23,853 bases of DNA, from assembly GCA_026707335.1 (NCBI GenBank), contig JAPOXB010000001.1, positions 1-23,853 on the forward strand, in the 5' to 3' direction. Every line of letters starts with the position of its first letter. Position 1 is the first letter of the stretch. Source of the DNA: Chloroflexota bacterium. GTDB taxonomy: Bacteria > Chloroflexota > Dehalococcoidia > Bin125. Under the pieces are notes generated by a model. The model was not told where the DNA came from. It did not search any database and worked only from the letters and a program-made list of their open reading frames with translations. The translations under genes and the position numbers were made by a program. Shown here piece after piece: positions 21,123-23,853 of the stretch.

Positions 21123-22364
21123 ATGACCACACTCGACACGCACGCGGACACGATCATCCCGCCCCCGGACGGCGCCCCGGCGTCGGCCCTGACCGGGGTG
21201 CGGGTGCTCGACTTCACGCGCGCCCAGCAGGGCCCGTTCGCGACGCTGCTGCTGGCCGATATGGGGGCGGAGGTGATCAAGGTCGAGCCGCCCGGCGGCG
21301 AGATGGGCCGCGCCAGCGGGCTGAACCCCGAGGGCTTCTCCTCATACTTCGAGGGGCACAACCGGGGCAAGCGCAGCATCACGCTCGACCTCAAGCGGCC
21401 GGGCGCGGTCGACATCGTGCGCCGGCTGGTGCCCACCTGCGACGTGGTCGTGGAGAACTTCCGGCCGGGCGTGATGGAGCGGCTGGGCATCGGCTACGAG
21501 GACTGCCGGCGGCTGCGGGCCGACATCATCTTCGCCTCGGCGTCGGCCTGGGGGCGGCACGGCCCCTGGGCGGCGCGCGGGGGCTACGACCACGTCGCGC
21601 AGGCCCTGAGCGGCGTGATGTACGAGCAGGGCGAGGGACCCGGCGGCGAACCGCAGGCGCTGATCGGCGGCTTCGCCGACCAGGTCGGGGCGATGCTGCT
21701 GGCCTTCGGCATCGCGTCGGCGCTGTACGTGCGCCAGCGCGACGGGGTCGGCCAGCACATCGACGGGTCGCTGATCGGCGGCATGGTGGCGATGCAGTCG
21801 AAGCAGATCATGGAGTTCCTGCGCAGCGGCGTGCAGCGCGGCTTCCAGCGGCGCCGGGCGGCGACGTACACCAACTACGCCTGCGCCGACGGCCGCCACG
21901 TCGCCATCGCCGCCAACGCGCAGGACATGTGGGAGCGCCTCTGCGACGCCATCGACGCGCCGCAGCTCAAGAGCGACGCGCGCTTCGCCGACCCCTTCGG
22001 GCGGGATCGCAACAAGGACGCGCTGGTCGAAGCGCTCGACGCCGTCTTCCGCACGCGGCCGCTGGCCGACTGGCTGGAGCCGCTGGAGCGGCACGACGTG
22101 CCGCACGCGCCGGTGCTCGACTACGCCGGCATGAGCGCCCACCCGCAGTACTGGGCGAACGGCTACCTGCAGGAGATCGAGACGCCGCACCTGGGACCGA
22201 TGCGGGTGCCCGGCCCGCCCATCCGCATGAGCGCGACGCCGCCGCGCGTGCAGGGCAGCGGCCCCATCCTGGGCTTCCACACCGAGGAGATCCTGCGGTC
22301 CGTCGGGTACGAGTGGGACGAGATCGAGGCGCTGAAGGACAGCGGCGCGATCCGCACGGCATGA
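21123..22364 (+). CDS. CaiB/BaiF family (class III) CoA-transferase
   Basis: 413-residue enzyme transferring CoA between organic acids. The N-terminal family block reads GVRVLDFTRAQQGPFATLLLADMGAEVIKVEPP, in two parts at 25-57. NRGKRSITLDLK (80-91) and DVVVENFRPGVMERLGIGY follow. The catalytic Asp is probably Asp186 (IGGFADQVGAMLLAFG), which forms the aspartyl-CoA intermediate. The C-terminal part includes the RPLADWLEPLERHDVPHAPV segment and PGPPIRMSATP. Full length matches the family. The stop overlaps the next start (ATGA), so the alpha/beta hydrolase is translationally coupled. This pairing suggests activation of an acid coupled to hydrolysis of an ester, lactone or C-C bond. The acceptor is unknown. 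Confidence 0.95.
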   Translation: MTTLDTHADTIIPPPDGAPASALTGVRVLDFTRAQQGPFATLLLADMGAEVIKVEPPGGEMGRASGLNPEGFSSYFEGHNRGKRSITLDLKRPGAVDIVRRLVPTCDVVVENFRPGVMERLGIGYEDCRRLRADIIFASASAWGRHGPWAARGGYDHVAQALSGVMYEQGEGPGGEPQALIGGFADQVGAMLLAFGIASALYVRQRDGVGQHIDGSLIGGMVAMQSKQIMEFLRSGVQRGFQRRRAATYTNYACADGRHVAIAANAQDMWERLCDAIDAPQLKSDARFADPFGRDRNKDALVEALDAVFRTRPLADWLEPLERHDVPHAPVLDYAGMSAHPQYWANGYLQEIETPHLGPMRVPGPPIRMSATPPRVQGSGPILGFHTEEILRSVGYEWDEIEALKDSGAIRTA

Positions 22365-23266
22365 CCAGCGACGAGCCACGGCAGCACTTCTTCGAGTCGC
22401 AGCGGCTGCGGCTGGCCTACTGGGGGTGGGGGGACCCGGCGCACCCGCCCTGCATCTGCCTGCACGGCGGCGTCGATCACGCCCGCAGTTGGGACCGCAT
22501 GGCGGAGGCGCTGAGCGACACCTACTACGTCGTCGCGCCCGACCTGCGCGGCCACGGCGACTCGCAGTGGGCCATCGGCGGGGAGTACAGCACCTCCCAG
22601 AACGTCGTCGACCTGATGGCGCTGATCGACCGGCTGGGCGGGCCGGTGCGGGTGCTGGCGCACTCGTTCGGCGGGCACGTGACGTTCATGGCGGCGGGCA
22701 CCTTCCCGGAGCGCTTCCACAGCATCGTCGCGATCGAGGGGCGGCTGGCCGGCTGGACGCAGCGGCGCCCGTTCTCGCCCGACCTGCTGCGTCAGGCCGT
22801 CGTGACGCGGCGCGGCCTGGAGACCCGCACGCCGCGCGTCTACCCGTCGATCGAGGCCGCCCGCGAGCGGCTCTCCCAGCAGAACCCGCGCCTCGGCCCG
22901 GCGCTGGCGCGGCACATCGCCGAGCACGCCGTGCGGCCCGTCGAGCCGGACACGGGGGAGGCCGGGTACGTCTGGAAGTTCGACAACTGGGCCCGGCCCG
23001 GCGTGCGCAACGAGGAGGTCAGCCTCGACGAGGCCAAGGCCTTCTTCGCCCGGATCGACCGGCCGGTGCTGTACGTCGTTGGGGGGGAGTCGGGGGCGAA
23101 GCAGAACATGCAGTCGGCCGCCGGGCACTTCCCCAACGCGCGAGCGCTGGTCGTGGCGGGGGCGGGCCACTGGGTCCACCACGACGCGCCCGAGCTGGTG
23201 ATCGAGGCCGCGCGGGAGTTCTTCGCGGGCGAGGGGGGCTCCTCCCGGCGGTCAACCGGGGGGTAA
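22361..23266 (+). CDS. Alpha/beta hydrolase
   Basis: 301-residue hydrolase coupled to the CoA-transferase by an ATGA overlap. The oxyanion segment is CLHGGVDHARSW (33-44), and APDLRGHGDS follows. The nucleophile elbow is LAHSFGG, with Ser102. The base is in GAGHWVHHDAPE. The acid position usually occupied by Asp (GxxD) reads VVGGESGAKQN, so Glu or a residue elsewhere must serve. Unlike the hydrolase at 5374, the Ser is intact, so it is probably active. The last residues (RRSTGG) are encoded by the first copy of a G-rich repeat that continues past the stop, so the C-terminus may have been reshaped by repeat insertion. Substrate unknown. Confidence 0.9.
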   Translation: MTSDEPRQHFFESQRLRLAYWGWGDPAHPPCICLHGGVDHARSWDRMAEALSDTYYVVAPDLRGHGDSQWAIGGEYSTSQNVVDLMALIDRLGGPVRVLAHSFGGHVTFMAAGTFPERFHSIVAIEGRLAGWTQRRPFSPDLLRQAVVTRRGLETRTPRVYPSIEAARERLSQQNPRLGPALARHIAEHAVRPVEPDTGEAGYVWKFDNWARPGVRNEEVSLDEAKAFFARIDRPVLYVVGGESGAKQNMQSAAGHFPNARALVVAGAGHWVHHDAPELVIEAAREFFAGEGGSSRRSTGG

Positions 23267-23322
23267 CGGGAGCCAACTGGGGGGTTAACGGGAGCCAATC
23301 GGAGGGTCAGGGGAGCCTACCC
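23258..23322 (+). repeat. Three degenerate tandem copies of a 21-22 bp G-rich repeat
   Basis: Units start near 23258, 23279 and 23301. Each opens with a G-run and contains GTAACGGGAGCCAA or a close variant (GGTTAACGGGAGCCAA; GGTCAGGGGAGCCTA). The first includes the hydrolase stop codon. Purpose unknown. Confidence 0.7.
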
Positions 23323-23361
23323 GGGGCAAGGGAGGGGCCGCGCGGCGGAGACTTGCGCGCT

Positions 23362-23379
23362 TATGCACGCATATGCACG
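23362..23379 (+). repeat. 10-bp spaced direct repeat TATGCACG in an AT-richer patch
   Basis: TATGCACG occurs at 23362-23369 and 23372-23379, one helical turn apart, within the convergent gap between the hydrolase and the small membrane protein. It may be a protein-binding site or coincidence. Confidence 0.4.
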
Positions 23380-23423
23380 AAAACGGGCGATCGGGAGGGG
23401 TGTGGCCGGGGATTCGGGCGGGA

Positions 23424-23648
23424 TTAGGTCAGTCGCAGGATGGCGACGGTGATCGCGGCGATGGCCCCAAAGGCCCCGATGATCCATCGCGTCTGCGCGT
23501 GCATCGCGCGCTCGAGGTCGGCGCGCAGCGTCGCGATGTCGGCCTGCACCTCCAGCCGCAGGCGCTCGATCTCGGCATGCAGTTCCACCCGCAGGCGCTC
23601 AAGCTCGCCGCGCGTCGCCGGTTCCGCATCGGGGGAGATGGCCGTCAT
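23424..23648 (-). CDS. Small coiled-coil protein with C-terminal membrane anchor, second example
   Basis: 74-residue protein. After a short disordered start (MTAISPDAEPATRG), residues about 15-52 form a regular amphipathic coiled coil (ELERLRVELHAEIERLRLE, then VQADIATLRADLERAM). A single hydrophobic helix follows (WIIGAFGAIAAITVAILRL), ending the protein. The layout equals that of the 88-residue protein at 11698-11964, with no obvious sequence identity beyond it. Function unknown; members of such DUF1640-like groups may oligomerise at the membrane. It starts at an ATG 87 bases from the minisatellite and is transcribed away from it. Confidence 0.72.
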   Translation of the reverse strand: MTAISPDAEPATRGELERLRVELHAEIERLRLEVQADIATLRADLERAMHAQTRWIIGAFGAIAAITVAILRLT

Positions 23649-23733
23649 GGGAACGATCGTCGCGCGATCCGCTCCTGCCAGTTCCCCCTCACCAGTTGAA
23701 CGATGGGGAGGGGGCTACGGGGTGCGCCGCGCC

Positions 23734-23853
23734 GGCGCGCGCAAGGGCCCCCGAAGGTCGGTCCAAGGGGTGCGGGAGGGGGCCGCAAGGGGTGCAGTAG
23801 GGGGCCGCAAGGGGGCCGCAAGGGGGCCGCAAGGGGCGCGGGAGGGGCGCAGA
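23734..23853 (+). repeat. 11-bp G-rich minisatellite, cut by the window end
   Basis: About eleven consecutive 11-base units, each starting with a G-run and mostly ending CAA or GA. Four are identical (GGGGGCCGCAA at 23778-23788 and 23800-23832); others vary (GGGGTGCGGGA, GGGGTGCAGTA, GGGGCGCGGGA). The last unit is 10 bases. G-runs recur every 11 bases, so G-quadruplex structures on the plus strand are possible. No gene is visible in it. Confidence 0.85.

Noticed and set aside
23258..23853. CRISPR array in the repeat-rich end of the window
   Set aside because: The repeats are 11 or 21-22 bases and adjoin directly without unique spacers, and no cas genes are present.
1..23853. tRNA, rRNA, insertion sequences, integrases or phage genes
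   Set aside because: None was seen on either strand; every larger open region is explained by metabolic, transport or unknown genes.

Overview
The window is very GC-rich DNA (about 70% by eye) with about 24 tightly packed genes, and no gene-free stretch reaches 300 bases. The gene mix is distinctive: two luciferase-like flavin monooxygenases, an enolase-superfamily protein, a CaiB/BaiF CoA-transferase, two crotonase-fold enzymes, three zinc alcohol dehydrogenases, an SDR, two alpha/beta hydrolases, a class-C-type serine hydrolase, a DUF433 protein and a DUF3179 lipoprotein. This repertoire of paralogous oxidative and catabolic enzymes resembles Chloroflexota, especially SAR202-like or Dehalococcoidia-related environmental lineages. 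That assignment is an inference from gene content; there is no rRNA or marker gene here.

Layout. 1-1281: the end of a DppB-type and a complete DppC-type peptide/solute ABC permease. 1378-2058: a SAM methyltransferase. 2045-3959 (minus): a serine hydrolase and a crotonase. 4081-4305: a lone DUF433 antitoxin-like protein. 4317-5186 (minus): an LLM oxidoreductase. 5374-9293 (plus): an alpha/beta hydrolase with Gly at the nucleophile position, a large LLM monooxygenase, and a flavin-dependent halogenase-like enzyme with an extra C-terminal domain. 9355-11614: a recent tandem duplication of a zinc alcohol dehydrogenase, including its promoter. 11698-11964: a small coiled-coil/membrane protein. 11981-12451 (minus): an OsmC-family gene with an in-frame TGA exactly at the catalytic cysteine position, a candidate selenoprotein. 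12507-13595 (minus): an enolase-superfamily enzyme. 13790-17075 (plus): a third alcohol dehydrogenase, an unknown single-pass membrane protein and an APH-type phosphotransferase. 17122-18936 (minus): a DUF3179 lipoprotein on a long acidic tether. 19063-20226: a MenB-like crotonase. 20251-20961 (minus): an SDR. 21123-23266: a CoA-transferase overlapping an alpha/beta hydrolase. 23424-23648 (minus): a second small coiled-coil/membrane protein. The window ends in an 11-bp G-rich minisatellite.

How the genes may work together: CoA activation (CaiB), crotonase hydration or ring cleavage, alcohol oxidation (ADH, SDR), flavin monooxygenation and ester or C-C hydrolysis together suggest breakdown of diverse carboxylic or cyclic organic compounds. 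Most genes or pairs seem to be transcribed separately: a -10-like hexamer of the form TANNCT recurs 20-80 bases before many starts, including both sides of the divergent gene pairs.

The most notable observations are the Sec/Cys OsmC candidate with a properly placed hairpin, an inverted repeat kept in both alcohol dehydrogenase promoters while its spacer diverged, the Ser-to-Gly hydrolase, and the halogenase-like fusion.
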